Assembly: GCF_014132355.1 (NCBI RefSeq)
Contig: NZ_BLZO01000060.1
Location: forward strand, 62,001 to 126,000
DNA from: Okeania sp. KiyG1
GTDB taxonomy: Bacteria > Cyanobacteriota > Cyanobacteriia > Cyanobacteriales > Microcoleaceae
Length of the DNA: 64,000 bases
Direction of reading: 5' to 3'
Shown: in pieces, positions 1-9,482 of the stretch
How positions within the stretch are numbered: the first letter of the stretch is position 1
How the letters are laid out: each line of letters begins with the position of its first letter
Notes under the pieces: generated by a model
The model's input: only the letters and a program-made list of their open reading frames with translations
What the model was told of the DNA's origin: nothing
The model's database searches: none
Made by a program: the position numbers and the translations under genes

Positions 1-39
1 TACAGATGGTGTATAATTTCCTTTTTTGCGTAAGTCCTG
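1..39. repeat. Family A miniature element, right end only
   Basis: Positions 1-10 and 27-39 match the right half of the element at 862-953 (TACAGATGGT, then TTTGCGTAAGTCCTG). The left half lies outside the window. Confidence 0.7.
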
Positions 40-258
40 ATAACTTAGAGCTATTGATATTCTCCTGGCTCAAGCACAGGGGATTCTTAAGCAATCCAAA
101 ACAGGATTCTCAAAGGCACGATCAAACTGCCTCTACTGACTTCTTTAAGGGAAAACCCTAAAGTTGCCACTACTTTTTTGAGGATATTAGCTGCGCCATT
201 ACAATCGGCATTAACTAACAAACCCTTTTGAGTTTGATAGAGTCCTCGTTGTCTTGAT

Positions 259-302
259 GCAGTCGCTCATGGGGAAACCCCCTTTTGCGGCGCTGCATCG
301 CT
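259..302. repeat. Short palindromic insert inside the tnpB relic
   Basis: GATGCAGTCGCTC at one end and the near-reverse CTGCATCGC at the other bracket a GGGGAAACCCCC core. It interrupts the C-terminal part of the tnpB reading frame, so it is an insertion rather than part of the gene. Confidence 0.55.
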
Positions 303-734
303 TAATTCGCTTGCCTGATGGCTTCCTGCTTCCGGGTTTTTCACGCCTTGTTTGGCAAGAAGTCATCATCTAAAAAGCTAGCTTGTGAGGTATACGATTC
401 TTCAGTTTCAATAAACTCTATGCCGTATAATTCGCATAACTGAATAATTCGTTCTTTGAGTTTAGTCGTGGGGATTTGTACAAACTTTTGGTTGTTTTTT
501 GCACCGATATTAATACTATCTTTTTGTCGTTTATTCCAACCAAAAACTATTCGACCAATTCCATATTTAAGGCAATGATTAATCACCAATCTTGCTGCTT
601 TGTTAATAGCATCACGCACTTGTCTATTACGTTTTTCAGTTATGTGCGCTAATTTATTTGACCAAAATCCTTGGGGTTTATTATCTTTAATTGTAGCTAT
701 TTGTTTGTTGTACCAACCCTCCCCTATCCCTCCT

Positions 735-806
735 GGGAGGGGAACTAAAGGGGTGGGTGGGAGGGGAACTAAAGGGGTGGGTGGGAGGGGAACTAAAGGG
801 GTGGGT
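735..806. repeat. 24-bp minisatellite, three units
   Basis: Three near-identical units beginning GGGAGGGGAACTAAAGG start at 735, 759 and 783. The array sits inside the tnpB relic. A 73-residue plus-strand ORF over it is an artefact of the repeat. Confidence 0.85.
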
Positions 807-861
807 GTTTACCATCAATGATCAAACTTGTACCTACATTAGAGACACAACTTAACCAATT

Positions 862-953
862 CAGGACTTACGCAGAGACTCTATATATAGAGAGGGCGAA
901 TGCCATTCGCCCCTACAGATGGTGGTTTGACAGTCAATTTGCGTAAGTCCTGC
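862..953. mobile_element. Family A miniature inverted-repeat element with 4-bp target duplication
   Basis: Begins CAGGACTTACGCA and ends TGCGTAAGTCCTGC, an almost perfect 13-bp terminal inverted repeat. AATT flanks both sides (858-861 and 954-957). Removing the element and one AATT joins the minus-strand tnpB codons into ...GVDN-WLSCVSN..., showing a clean insertion. It carries an inner GGGCGAATGCC-ATTCGCCC palindrome and no ORF, so it needs a transposase in trans. Confidence 0.85.
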
Positions 954-1265
954 AATTATCAACTCCGTGGTCTATCCCTATAACTTTGGCTCGATCTAGC
1001 TGAGGTCGATCGGCTTTTAACTTATAAACCCATTCAACATAAAAACAGAAGTTACGAGGTAAAATTCTAATTTCTCTAATTTCTTTAAACTCAAAATTAC
1101 TTAGGAAATCTAAGAGAAAACTATCAACTTTAAATGCTGCTTTAACCTTTCTTCCCAGAGGTACTTTAACTTGACCATTTTCCAGCTTTAAAGCTTGCGC
1201 ACGGATAAGTTATTACCCCCATTCCTCCCTTTTTGCGATATTTTCGTAGTTGAGGTTTATCAGTT

Positions 1266-1426
1266 ATATCATGTCCGGTAGCATCGGTATTGTATAGCAA
1301 GAGTAGGGAACACCGGAGCTGGGAACAGGGAACAGTCAGGAATACCTAAGAGCAAGAAAAAAACTTAAATTTCTTGTAGATATTCACCTTTGGGTTTACA
1401 CAAACGCGCCCCAGCGGACATGATAT
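1266..1426. mobile_element. Family E miniature element
   Basis: Left end ATATCATGTCCGG and right end GCGGACATGATATT are inverted copies. The same ends recur at 20541-20655, 43721-43877 and 54549-54795, with a variant at 57482-57620. It has no ORF and lies inside the tnpB relic. Confidence 0.6.
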
Positions 1427-1700
1427 TAATTCTCCTTTGAAATACTTCTGAGAAAGTGCTTGATAAGACTTAAATTATTCTGCTACACCTCTAAGAGTTT
1501 GTTGTGCTGCTTGAGAATACAAAAACTGATAATTACTATTGGACTTTCACTTCTTTTCTAAGTTATATTTTCCCGGAATATTACCCAACTTAAAATACCA
1601 TTGCCTAGCCAAATAAATCCCACAATTAATGAGTTTATTTGCTGTATTACATAAGTATTCTAAAAACGGTATAATTCCCGAAATTTTAATTAACTATTGC

Positions 1701-2108
1701 TGACATCCATACATCTTTATCACCTCCTTTAATAGGATAAAATTAAAGAATAGAAAATGACAAATTTTTAAGGCGATTAAAATCCCCCATTCGTTTTTCA
1801 TCCACGCTTTAAAAAGACGTGGTTTTCAAACTATCGTCCATCTTTCGTAAAAAATATATATCTCCGGAAAAGAGCGAGTAGTGACTAGGGACTAGGGGAA
1901 AAAATTGATAATTTCTGTGCGATAATTTATTTTATTTCTTATGACCGCCAGATGTCTAATATAGTTGAAATTCATCCCCAAGCTACTACTAAAGGATTAA
2001 TTTAAAGGTGTTTAATTTCCAGATATCCCAAATCTATGATAATATATAGTTAGCAACACTATACATTACTAACTGACATACAAAGCTCGTAAATTATTAC
2101 TAAAACAA
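1701..2108. other. Intergenic: family F copy and arsR promoter region
   Basis: A small hairpin CCACG...CGTGG lies at about 1801-1832. A probable family F copy spans 1856-1963 (ATCTCCGGAAAAGAG at the left, CCAGATGTCTAATA at the right). An imperfect dyad AGTTAG...CTAACT near 2048-2075 lies about 35-60 bases before arsR and could be its operator. No gene was seen. Confidence 0.45.
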
Positions 2109-2438
2109 ATGCTAGAAACATCACTAAACTTATCCCCTACTTCTATGGCAGCAAGCTTTCAGGCACTTTCTGACCCATTACGAATTAAAATATTAGAACT
2201 GTTGCGTACACAAGAACTATGTGTATGTGATATATGCGATCGCCTTCAAGTTTCTCAGTCCAAACTGTCTTTTCATCTCAAAAATCTTAAAGAAGCTTCT
2301 TTAGTTAAAAGTCGCCAGGATGGTCGTTGGATATATTACAGTCTTAATTTATCTCAATTTGAAAGTTTAGAAAAGTACCTATCAGAATATCAAAAAATTA
2401 GCCCCTTACCAGCTAACCTTTGTGTCGATAATGATTAA
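2109..2438 (+). CDS. arsR: ArsR/SmtB-family metalloregulator
   Basis: This is a 109-residue winged-helix repressor of ArsR/SmtB type. It has the family opening (ALSDPLRIKILELLR), the metal-site helix ELCVCDIC with a CxCxxC cysteine cluster of the arsenite-sensing type, the recognition helix SQSKLSFHLKNLKEA, and the wing GRWIYYSLN. Such proteins leave their operator when As(III)/Sb(III) or another thiophilic metal binds, normally derepressing an efflux or reductase gene. No ars gene follows; repeats occupy the next kilobase, so it is an orphan regulator here. Residue 14 is another possible ATG start. Confidence 0.88.
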   Translation: MLETSLNLSPTSMAASFQALSDPLRIKILELLRTQELCVCDICDRLQVSQSKLSFHLKNLKEASLVKSRQDGRWIYYSLNLSQFESLEKYLSEYQKISPLPANLCVDND

Positions 2439-2444
2439 CTGAAA

Positions 2445-2575
2445 TGATCAGGCATTTCAGTTATCAGTTAGCCTCCTCCGGAGGAGCTACGCTAACAGTA
2501 CCTCTGCAATAAGGAGGCTTGACATAAGGAATATTCTCTTTTTTTATCCTCTTAAAACAGGAGGCTCATATACCA
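2445..2575 (-). repeat. Family D-like fragment, reversed
   Basis: Contains AGTTAGCCTCCTCCGGAGGAG, AAGGAGGCTTGACATAAGGA and a GGAATATTCTCTT block that also occur, on the opposite strand, near 7095-7215. This is part of the dispersed hairpin-repeat family. Confidence 0.55.
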
Positions 2576-2583
2576 CAATTTCT

Positions 2584-2722
2584 GGCGTTGCACAGTGACA
2601 AATGATTTGAGATTTTTGATGAACAGGATTTTGGATTTGAGAATTGGTAGAATGATTAATTAATGGTTTTTAGTCAAAATATAAAGCAATTTTTGCATTA
2701 TCATTCCATAATGTGCAACCCC
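2584..2722. mobile_element. Family B miniature element with 8-bp target duplication
   Basis: Ends GGCGTTGCACA and TGTGCAACCCC are inverted repeats. CAATTTCT lies directly on both sides (2576-2583 and 2723-2730), a perfect 8-bp target duplication. A second copy of near-identical sequence is at 28333-28474. It has no ORF; the parent transposase is not in the window. Confidence 0.85.
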
Positions 2723-2730
2723 CAATTTCT

Positions 2731-3487
2731 CGGTAAAGATATCTAGCAGCCAATCTAAAAATCAGGGTAATACTAATATCATCTCCCCTTAATTAACAAT
2801 CCAAAAAACTCTATCCTCTCCTCATTTTACCTTCTCTGTTTTCCTTGTTTCCCAATATCTATACTAAGTATCATACATTAAAAAAAATTGATGATTTTGC
2901 TCTACTTCCTCCTTTCATAAACAATAATCTTAAGTAAATCAAATTTAGTATTACCGAATAATTCACTCTATAGCACTATAGTTTATAAAATAGGGCGTTG
3001 GTGAAAAGAGGTATGATATCTTGTCCGTATAAGAGCGCGAACAAAAAACTTTCCCCTTCTACTACTATTTCTTCTTCTTTGTTTCCTTTCCTCCTGAGGA
3101 GGTCCTCCCCCTCCTGGGAGGCAAGGCTAATTCTTTGTCCTCAGAGAATATTCATCAGAAATACATTTAATTGTGCAAATATACAAATCTCTCCATCTCC
3201 CCACATTCCCCTCCTGGGAAGGGTTAGGGGTTGGTCCCCCATTTCCCCATCTCCCCATCTCCCCATCTCCCCATTTCCCCATCTCCCCATCTCCCCATCT
3301 CCCCATCTCCCCATCTCCCCATCTCCCCATCTCCCCGTCAATTTTTCTAAGCGTGACAATAAATTGACCCTGCCTCCTGGGAAGGGTGCGCGGGTGGGTT
3401 GACTCTAAATAATTAAGATTAATATCATACATGCACTTCACCAACACCTAAAATAGATATCTAGACTATATTTTATTATTCCAAATA
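2731..3487. repeat. Intergenic with octanucleotide tandem repeat
   Basis: About 12 copies of the octamer CCCCATCT (some CCCCATTT) run from about 3237 to 3336. They are preceded by repeat fragments of the CTCCTGGGAGG type at about 3088-3120 and 3200-3225. Because 8 is not a multiple of 3, every frame gives the same ISPSPHLP-like pattern, which explains the overlapping ORFs on both strands. No gene is supported. Confidence 0.8.
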
Positions 3488-3928
3488 ATGACTAACCAAC
3501 AAATAGAACGAAACATTAGACTGTTGCTCGAAACTCGCGAATGTCCAAATTGTTACTTAGAAGGAGCCAGACTCGGAGGCGTAAATTTAGGTGGAGTTAA
3601 CCTGGTAGAAGCAAAATTACCAGTAGCTAATCTAGCAGGGGCAAAGTTAGGAGGAGCTAATCTGGGAGGAGCTAACCTAGCAGGAGCTTACTTAGGAGGA
3701 GCTTATCTGGGAGGAGCTAACTTAGGAGGAGCTTACTTGGAAGGTGCAAATTTAGAAGGTGCTTATCTAGCAGGAGCTAACTTAGGAGGAGCTTACTTGG
3801 AAGGAGCAAATTTAGCAGGAGCAAATTTAGAAGGTGCAAATTTAGGAGGAGCCAGCCTTGAAGGAGCTAGTATAGAAGGGGCGCTCCTTAGCGGTGCAAT
3901 TATGCCAGATGGCACAAGACATAAGTAA
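3488..3928 (+). CDS. Pentapeptide-repeat protein
   Basis: This 146-residue protein has a short N-terminal segment (MTNQQIERNIRLLLETRECPNC), then about 20 tandem A(N/Y)LxG pentapeptides (ANLGGANLAGAYLGG...) to a final MPDGTRHK. The repeats fold as a right-handed quadrilateral beta helix. The family is common in cyanobacteria and mostly of unknown role. The N-terminal CPNCYLEGARL with a paired CxxC is typical of the short cyanobacterial versions. Codon repetition at DNA level (GGAGCTAACTTA) suggests expansion by slippage or recombination. No signal peptide is seen, so it is probably cytoplasmic. Confidence 0.88.
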   Translation: MTNQQIERNIRLLLETRECPNCYLEGARLGGVNLGGVNLVEAKLPVANLAGAKLGGANLGGANLAGAYLGGAYLGGANLGGAYLEGANLEGAYLAGANLGGAYLEGANLAGANLEGANLGGASLEGASIEGALLSGAIMPDGTRHK

Positions 3929-3945
3929 GTGAAATTAGGTGAAGT

Positions 3946-4190
3946 TTAGTAATTCCCACGCTTTTTTCTGTTTAAGTTGAGCAAGGGTGTGGAGAATACT
4001 TGCTTCATCGTGACATACTCCCACACTAACCACGAAGGTATAGCGTGGGCTTCTCGCTTCATAGTCCTGCCATTGCGTGGGACGCTACGAGCTTTAAGGA
4101 CGGGATGCCCCGCCGCCCTTTTTGCCAATAAAAAAGCTGCTCACCTAGCGCCGCAATCAGATTTTACATTCCCAACGGATTACTAGGATT
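3946..4190. repeat. Remnant end of an IS200/IS605-type element
   Basis: Contains the hairpin CCCACACTAACC...GGTATAGCGTGGG and a GGACGGGATGCCCCGCC block, as expected for subterminal palindromes of TnpB-only elements. No tnpB reading frame is attached. Two short overlapping ORFs here are not genes. Confidence 0.45.
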
Positions 4191-4285
4191 TCTGGGATAT
4201 AACCCCATATCTTATTTTATTTTCATGGTTCATCACTGGCGGTTGTTAACTCAAACCAGCTTGAGTCTATCATAACATAAAATTT

Positions 4286-4361
4286 GTAAATTAATGGGAC
4301 ATCGAGTCCCATTAATTTACCGTCGATTCATCTCACACCAAATTTTCAATTATGGTGTGAG
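4286..4361 (+). promoter_or_regulatory. Two perfect hairpins in the leader of the CHASE2 cyclase
   Basis: A perfect 15-bp inverted repeat (GTAAATTAATGGGAC, 5-nt loop ATCGA, reverse copy) spans 4286-4320. A perfect 9-bp one (CTCACACCA, 12-nt loop, TGGTGTGAG) spans 4332-4361. They end 36 bases before the cyclase ATG. They may be a terminator/antiterminator pair, an operator, or an insertion; no T-run follows the first. Confidence 0.45.
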
Positions 4362-4397
4362 GCTTCTCGACGCTCTAGCTAAATCTAATCAGGATGA

Positions 4398-6344
4398 ATG
4401 GCCATCAAAATTATGCATCCTATACGTTTTGTTAAGTGGATATATAAAAAAGTCCATTCTTACGGAATCCCAACATCAGCAATTTTAGCTTCTGGTGCAG
4501 CAATTCTGAGTTTATTATTTTTCAGGTACTTAGGAGCATTGCAGCGACTAGAGCTAGTTATATTTGATGGAATGGTACGTCTGAGGCCCGAGCGAATCTC
4601 TGACTCTAGATTATTAATAGTGGAACTTACTGAAGAAGATATACAGTATTTGGGACAGTGGCCAATATCCGACAGAAATTTAGCAGATGTTTTAGCTTCT
4701 CTACAAGAGCATGAACCTTCAGTAATAGGTGTAGATATATACCGAAATGTCCCTAAAGATTCCGGTTATACAGAATTAGTAGAACAACTACAGAAACCGA
4801 ATGTTTTTGGGATTACTTTTATTGCCAATCAATCTATGAGTACAATATTGCCACCTCCTAGTATCCCAAAGGAAAGAATTGGCTTTAATAATATTCCTCT
4901 TGACCCAGATGGTGTAGTTCGTCGCTATTCATTTTTTATTAATAATGATGAGGAAACAATGGTGGCATTTGCCTTACATTTAGCCCTCGCTTATCTCCAA
5001 GAATATGAAATATTTCCTCAGATAACTGAAAATAACGAATATCAATTAGGTGACGCATTATTTAAAAAATTACAACCAAACTCTGGAGGATATCAACAAA
5101 TTGATGCTCAGGGATATCCAATTTTAATTAATTATCGTAATTCTCAATCTATAGCTCCAAAAATTACAATCAAAGATGTTTTGTTAGGTAATTTTGACCC
5201 CGAATTAGTTAAAAATAAAGTTGTTTTGATTGGTAATACAGCTTCTAGTAGCAACGACTTTTTTCTTACTCCTTACAGTTTTGCTCAGTTAAATTTCTTA
5301 AATTCAAAGATGTCAGGACTAGAGATTCATGCCCAAGCTACCAGTCAAATTCTTAGTGCAGTTCTTGACGGTCAAAAGCTATTTTGGTACTGGGATGAAT
5401 CAACGGAAATACTATGGATTTTCAGTTGGTCAATAGTCGGTGGTAGTATTGCTTGGTATACCAGACGACCTTTAACTTTACTGTTAATTAATGTTCTAGC
5501 TTTAGGAGTTTTAATAGTTATTAGTTATGGAATTTTTATCAAGATGGGATGGATACCTGTAGCAGCACCAACATTAGGAATAGTTATGACAAGTGGGGTA
5601 GTAATAGTCTACAAAATTCAGGAATCATGGCAACAACAAAATATGGTGATGAAATTATTAGGTCAACAAACTTCTCCAGAGATTGCTCAAGCTCTTTGGC
5701 AGGAACGTTCATATCTGATTAATAGTGGGATTTTACCTCCAAAAACAGTTACAGCAACAATTTTATTTACTGACCTAAAAAACTTTAGCAGTATCTCCGA
5801 AAAAAAAACTTCAGAAGCTTTGATGAATTGGTTGAATGAATATCTGAGTGCCATGACAGATATTGTCATAAATCATCACGGAATAGTCAACAAATTTACT
5901 GGAGATGGAGTTATAGCAGTATTTGGAATACCAGTACCTCGTACCAGTGTTAAAGAGATTGCTATAGATGCACAAAATGCAGTTAATTGTGCTTTAGCAA
6001 TGGGTAAACATCTATCACAATTAAATCAAAAATGGCAACAACAAAATTCTCCAGAATTAAAAATGCGTGTAGGAATTTATACCGGAACTGTTACAGTTGG
6101 TAGTTTAGGTGGAAAAAATCGCTTAGAATATGGAGTAATTGGCGACGGAGTCAATATTGCTTCTCGCTTAGAAAGTTTTGATAAAGACCGTCATCCAGGA
6201 ATTTGTCGAGTTTTGATTGCTCAAGAAACTTTGGAATATTTAGATAAAAGATTTTCAGTAGAACCCTGGGGTAATTTAAATTTAAAAGGAAAAAATACCA
6301 GTAAATGTATACTTAGTTACTGGGAAAAACTATTTTTAAATTAA
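4398..6344 (+). CDS. CHASE2-sensor adenylate/guanylate cyclase
   Basis: This 648-residue membrane signalling protein has an N-terminal transmembrane helix near residues 25-45 (ILASGAAILSLLFF) and a periplasmic CHASE2 domain at about 55-330 (FDGMVRLRPER, IGVDIYRN, VVLIGNTASSSND). Three membrane helices follow at about 335-410, then a class III nucleotide cyclase domain at about 445-640. Visible cyclase motifs are the metal Asp in FTDLKNFSS, FTGDGVIAVFG, and GVIGDGVNIASRLES. It converts ATP (or GTP) to the cyclic nucleotide in response to an extracytoplasmic signal; the ligand is unknown. The ATG at 4398 follows CAGGATGA, a good ribosome site. Confidence 0.9.
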   Translation: MAIKIMHPIRFVKWIYKKVHSYGIPTSAILASGAAILSLLFFRYLGALQRLELVIFDGMVRLRPERISDSRLLIVELTEEDIQYLGQWPISDRNLADVLASLQEHEPSVIGVDIYRNVPKDSGYTELVEQLQKPNVFGITFIANQSMSTILPPPSIPKERIGFNNIPLDPDGVVRRYSFFINNDEETMVAFALHLALAYLQEYEIFPQITENNEYQLGDALFKKLQPNSGGYQQIDAQGYPILINYRNSQSIAPKITIKDVLLGNFDPELVKNKVVLIGNTASSSNDFFLTPYSFAQLNFLNSKMSGLEIHAQATSQILSAVLDGQKLFWYWDESTEILWIFSWSIVGGSIAWYTRRPLTLLLINVLALGVLIVISYGIFIKMGWIPVAAPTLGIVMTSGVVIVYKIQESWQQQNMVMKLLGQQTSPEIAQALWQERSYLINSGILPPKTVTATILFTDLKNFSSISEKKTSEALMNWLNEYLSAMTDIVINHHGIVNKFTGDGVIAVFGIPVPRTSVKEIAIDAQNAVNCALAMGKHLSQLNQKWQQQNSPELKMRVGIYTGTVTVGSLGGKNRLEYGVIGDGVNIASRLESFDKDRHPGICRVLIAQETLEYLDKRFSVEPWGNLNLKGKNTSKCILSYWEKLFLN

Positions 6345-7547
6345 CCATAAACAACAAATAATTTGAAATTTTGACTCCCGATCAATTTGGCTATTTTTCT
6401 ACAAGCACAAAAATATATTCAACTATTTATCAACACTCTAGTGCAGGATTGCATAAGTAAGTATATGGTTAGAAATAAATGTAATGTACTGCATCAGAAC
6501 TAGGAAAATTTGGGAGTAATACCACTTTGAAAAAAGAATGCTACAAAAAGTTATTTCTCGATCGGATAGGCTTAAAAATAGCTGCTCCAGTTCATTTTAG
6601 ATAGTTATCTCTATAGTTTGTTTTTCCCTTTTTTTCAATATTAACCCCTTCAGGACTTACGCAAAGACACTATGTATAGAGTACAGTAACTATTGGACAA
6701 TAGTTACAAGTACTATATAGCGTATCTGCGTAAGTCCTAGCCTTCTTCCTTCTTGCTTCTTTCTTCTAACCGAAAATTTTTAGTCTCAAGCCTCCCCTTT
6801 TAAGCTATCCCTGATAAGGAACTCCTGAAACCTTGATGGGAGGATGGGGAGGTGTGGGGAGCGTGAGGAGTAAGAATATTCAAAAAAACGTCTAATTCAA
6901 TACACTTTTCTGAGGAAAAAGCCTCTCAAATGACTTACACATAACTTCTCACTAATGTCCGCGTTTTATGTTAAGAAAGATGTTTATAAAGCATAGCCTT
7001 TTAAGGGGATAAAAAAGCGGTCGAGAGATGGCGCAATTCGGAGCGGCTCTGATAAGAGCGGGTCTCCTCGCCATATCTAATCTACCAAGAGAAGAGAATA
7101 TTCCTTATGTCAAGCCTCCTTATTACAGAGGTACTGAAGGGCGCAGTTCCTCCGGAGGAGGCTAATTGATAACTGAAGGGCGCAGTTCTTCCGGAGGAGG
7201 CTAACTGATAACTGAAATGACCTAGAGAAGTTATATATAACATCCCTAGCATTTGTAACAAACATTTATCAAAATGGTATAAATTGTCAGAAAAACAATC
7301 TTAACTATGGGATTGTTTTCCTAGGTCACTGTGCAAACGTACCTCGCTTCGGACATTTTAGACTTAATTTCAGCACCTACTTGACTAATTAGTTAAAATC
7401 AGGTTAAAAAGTTACTTCTGCAAGCTTTTTTCCCTTCTGCTTCCTGTCTTATGCCTTCTTGCACTAGCTACTGACACAATTCGTAAATGAATAAACTATA
7501 ATAGTAATAAGTAATTAAAACATTTAGCCAAAAAAGGAACTAAGAAT
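6345..7547. other. Intergenic, 1.2 kb, repeat-rich
   Basis: Holds family A copy 6651-6739, a partial D-type hairpin near 6788-6815, and a D copy at about 6990-7215. In the D copy, GCGGTCGAGAGATGGCG and CTCGCCATATCTAATC are separated by an extra AGCGGCTCTGATAAGAGC hairpin and followed by two GGGCGCAGTTC(C/T)TCCGG blocks. The last 300 bases are AT-rich and presumably hold the DUF928 promoter. No coding sequence was seen. Confidence 0.7.
6651..6739. mobile_element. Family A miniature element, second full copy
   Basis: Ends CAGGACTTACGCAAAG and CTGCGTAAGTCCTAG match the copy at 862-953, but the interior is different: an ATAGTTACAAG/GGACAATAGTTAC palindrome. CCTT lies on both sides (6647-6650 and 6740-6743), again a 4-bp target duplication. 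Confidence 0.75.
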
Positions 7548-8354
7548 ATGTATCTACAAAATTTCCGTTTTTCTATTACTCTCAAAACTATGATTTTCAC
7601 ATTAGTTTTAGGATTATTTACTACTTCTTTTCCCAACAGTACATCAGCAAAATCTACTCATTCTGCTAGTTCAACTAATAGGAAAGCAAATACTACTCTA
7701 GGTATTTCTCAAAATACCTTAGCAAACTCTGTTACTCCTAGAGTACAAGGCGGTTCAACAGGTACTTATGGTGGAGGATCGCGAGGACAAGATAATTGTG
7801 TAGATGAGAATCAAAAACCTCTAACTCCTCTAATTCCCAAGATAAATCAAAGACAAGAATTAACCCTAGTAACCCTAGCCTCACATCCAACAATTTATAT
7901 GTATGTGCCAGAAAACACAGCTATAGCTGGAGAATTTATCTTGAAAGACTCTAGTCAAAAAATAGTTTATGAAAAGCTACTACCAGTATCAAATAGTCAG
8001 GGCATTATACGCATTAAAATTCCCAGCAATCAACCAGAATTAAAAGTAGGTGAAGATTATAGCTGGACATTCTCTTTGAGCTGCGAAGGAAGTGGTTATG
8101 GAACTGTTGTCCAAAGCTCAATTAAAAGAGTTAATCCCAACCCAAATTTGACAAGAGAACTACAGCAAACATCAGAAAGCGATCGCTGGTTAATTTATTC
8201 AAACGCAGGTATATGGCATGAAAAACTGGATGCCTTAGCAGAAAAAATTAGTTTGAATCCGAACGATAACAAACTTAAATCAGAATGGCAAAATCTGCTT
8301 AATTCAGTAGGTTTAAATGATGTAGCTAAAGAGCCATTAAATTCAGCTAATTAG
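7548..8354 (+). CDS. DUF928 exported protein
   Basis: This 268-residue protein has a signal peptide (TMIFTLVLGLFTTSFPNSTSA, cleavage near residue 35). A Ser/Thr/Asn-rich linker follows, then a DUF928 domain at about 80-260: GGGSRGQDNC, LTLVTLASHPTIYMYVPE, EDYSWTFSLSCEGSG, SDRWLIYSNAGIWHEKLDAL. The two Cys in the DNC and LSCEG segments may pair in the periplasm. DUF928 proteins are almost confined to cyanobacteria and often accompany CHAT or CHASE2 proteins; both types occur in this window. Function unknown. The ATG follows AAGGAAC at a good ribosome-site distance. Confidence 0.85.
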   Translation: MYLQNFRFSITLKTMIFTLVLGLFTTSFPNSTSAKSTHSASSTNRKANTTLGISQNTLANSVTPRVQGGSTGTYGGGSRGQDNCVDENQKPLTPLIPKINQRQELTLVTLASHPTIYMYVPENTAIAGEFILKDSSQKIVYEKLLPVSNSQGIIRIKIPSNQPELKVGEDYSWTFSLSCEGSGYGTVVQSSIKRVNPNPNLTRELQQTSESDRWLIYSNAGIWHEKLDALAEKISLNPNDNKLKSEWQNLLNSVGLNDVAKEPLNSAN

Positions 8355-8756
8355 CAAGTTAATTTGAAGACTCGAATTAGTCATATAACCCGAATGCCTA
8401 ACAAATAAGGTATGTATAAGGATAACTATTTTGGAATTACTAGAAAAATATCTGTTAGAAAACTAGGTCTAAAATCTCTAACTTTAACTAAAACCTGTTT
8501 CTAACAGTCATTCAATTTTAAATATTTACCAAACACCTCTATGAATAAAACAGCTAAGTTAATAAGTTAAACATGAGTATCAGAGATGTCTAAAAAAAAC
8601 TCAAAAAATTATCCCCAAACACTCCATAGTCATAATCGATGTTAAATGAAAATTAGATAAAAATCTGATAAGACTACAATTAAAATCAAGGTTTGTACCT
8701 CTATATACAGTATCATATACATTAATACCAACCATTATTGTAAATTCTGTATATAG
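8355..8756. other. Intergenic with a 10-bp inverted repeat at its end
   Basis: Mostly AT-rich with no gene. CTATATACAG (8701-8710) and its exact reverse complement CTGTATATAG (8747-8756) bracket 36 bases and stop right at the ATG of the TVP38-like gene, so they may be an operator or a leader stem. Confidence 0.4.
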
Positions 8757-9482
8757 ATGAATAACCTAGAACAAGAAACAAAAAAAAGCAAAAATTAAAC
8801 AAGCTACTCAAACCACTATTAATCGTTTTTGTAGTTGCAACTCTCCTAGTTATTGCTCATAAATTTAACGCTCAACAACTCTTGATAAATGCCCTAGATT
8901 GGATAAAAACCCTTGGCCCTTGGGGTCCTATAGCTTTTATAATTATTTATATCTTGGCCACAGTTTTATTCCTTCCAGGCTCACTACTAACTCTAGGTGC
9001 AGGTCTGTTATTCGGCCCGATTTTCGGTTCCATCTATGTTTCCATCAGTTCCACTATAGGTGCAACTTGTGCCTTCCTCGTCGGTCGCTATCTGGCGCGA
9101 GGTTGGGTGTCCAAACAGATAGAAGGAAATGAAAACTTTAAGGCCATTGATGAAGCAGTAGCCGACGAAGGATGGAAAATTGTTGGACTAACTCGTTTAT
9201 CTCCTATTTTTTCCTTTTAACCTACTCAACTATGCTTTTGGCTTAACCCAAGTATCTTTACCAGACTATTTTTTCGCTTCTTGGATTGGGATGATGCCAG
9301 GAACAATAATGTATGTATATCTTGGTTCTCTGGCTGGTAGTTTGGCAACTTTGGGCACAGAAGGAGGGACGCGGACCACAGCAGAATGGATTCTTTATGG
9401 AGTAGGTTTAATAGCCACAATTGCTGTAACCGTTTATGTGACAAAAATTGCTAGAAAAGCTTTACACAAGAAAATTTCCTAA
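8757..9482 (+). pseudogene. TVP38/TMEM64 (DedA-like, SNARE-associated) membrane protein, two compensating frameshifts
   Basis: Reading through two one-base shifts gives a full-length protein of about 241 residues. It runs from a charged start (MNNLEQETKKSK), a membrane helix (LLIVFVVATLLVIAH), and the core AFIIIYILATVLFLPGSLLTLGAGLLFGP into GATCAFLVGRYLARGWV and LTRLSP, then PFNLLNYAFGLTQ and two more helices. This is the complete SNARE-associated/TVP38 fold. Shift 1 is in the A-run at about 8781-8787, shift 2 in the T-run near 9209-9215. The two cancel, so total length stays a multiple of three. Either sequencing indels in homopolymers or a recent pseudogene; the otherwise intact protein favours the former. 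Confidence 0.75.

Larger units (their letters stand above)
87..1700 (-). pseudogene. tnpB: Decayed tnpB (IS200/IS605 OrfB family), interrupted by repeats
   Basis: Minus-strand translation gives scattered TnpB segments in the right order. Near 1600-1690 is an N-terminal piece (CGIYLARQWYFKLG). Near 960-1200 is RILPRNFCFYVEWVYKLK followed by GIDHGVDN, the first RuvC-like motif. At 341-619 is the segment with NKRQKDSINIG. Near 160-230 is the C-terminal DCNGAANILKK, ending at a TAA at 87-89. The frame is broken by stops and by at least four insertions: a family A element at 862-953, a family E element near 1266-1426, a 24-bp minisatellite at 735-806, and a palindromic insert near 259-302. TnpB is an RNA-guided nuclease; this copy cannot make one. 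Confidence 0.8.

Noticed and set aside
600-821. 73-residue plus-strand ORF
   Set aside because: It spans a minisatellite and the opposite strand of the tnpB relic; no protein features.
3237-3336. CRISPR array
   Set aside because: Units are 8 bp with no spacers; the heptamer arrays elsewhere (for example 23880-23932, 50600-50660) also lack spacers.
2998-3447. Several overlapping ORFs on both strands rich in ISPSPHLP or GRWGDGEM
   Set aside because: All come from an 8-bp tandem repeat read in different frames.
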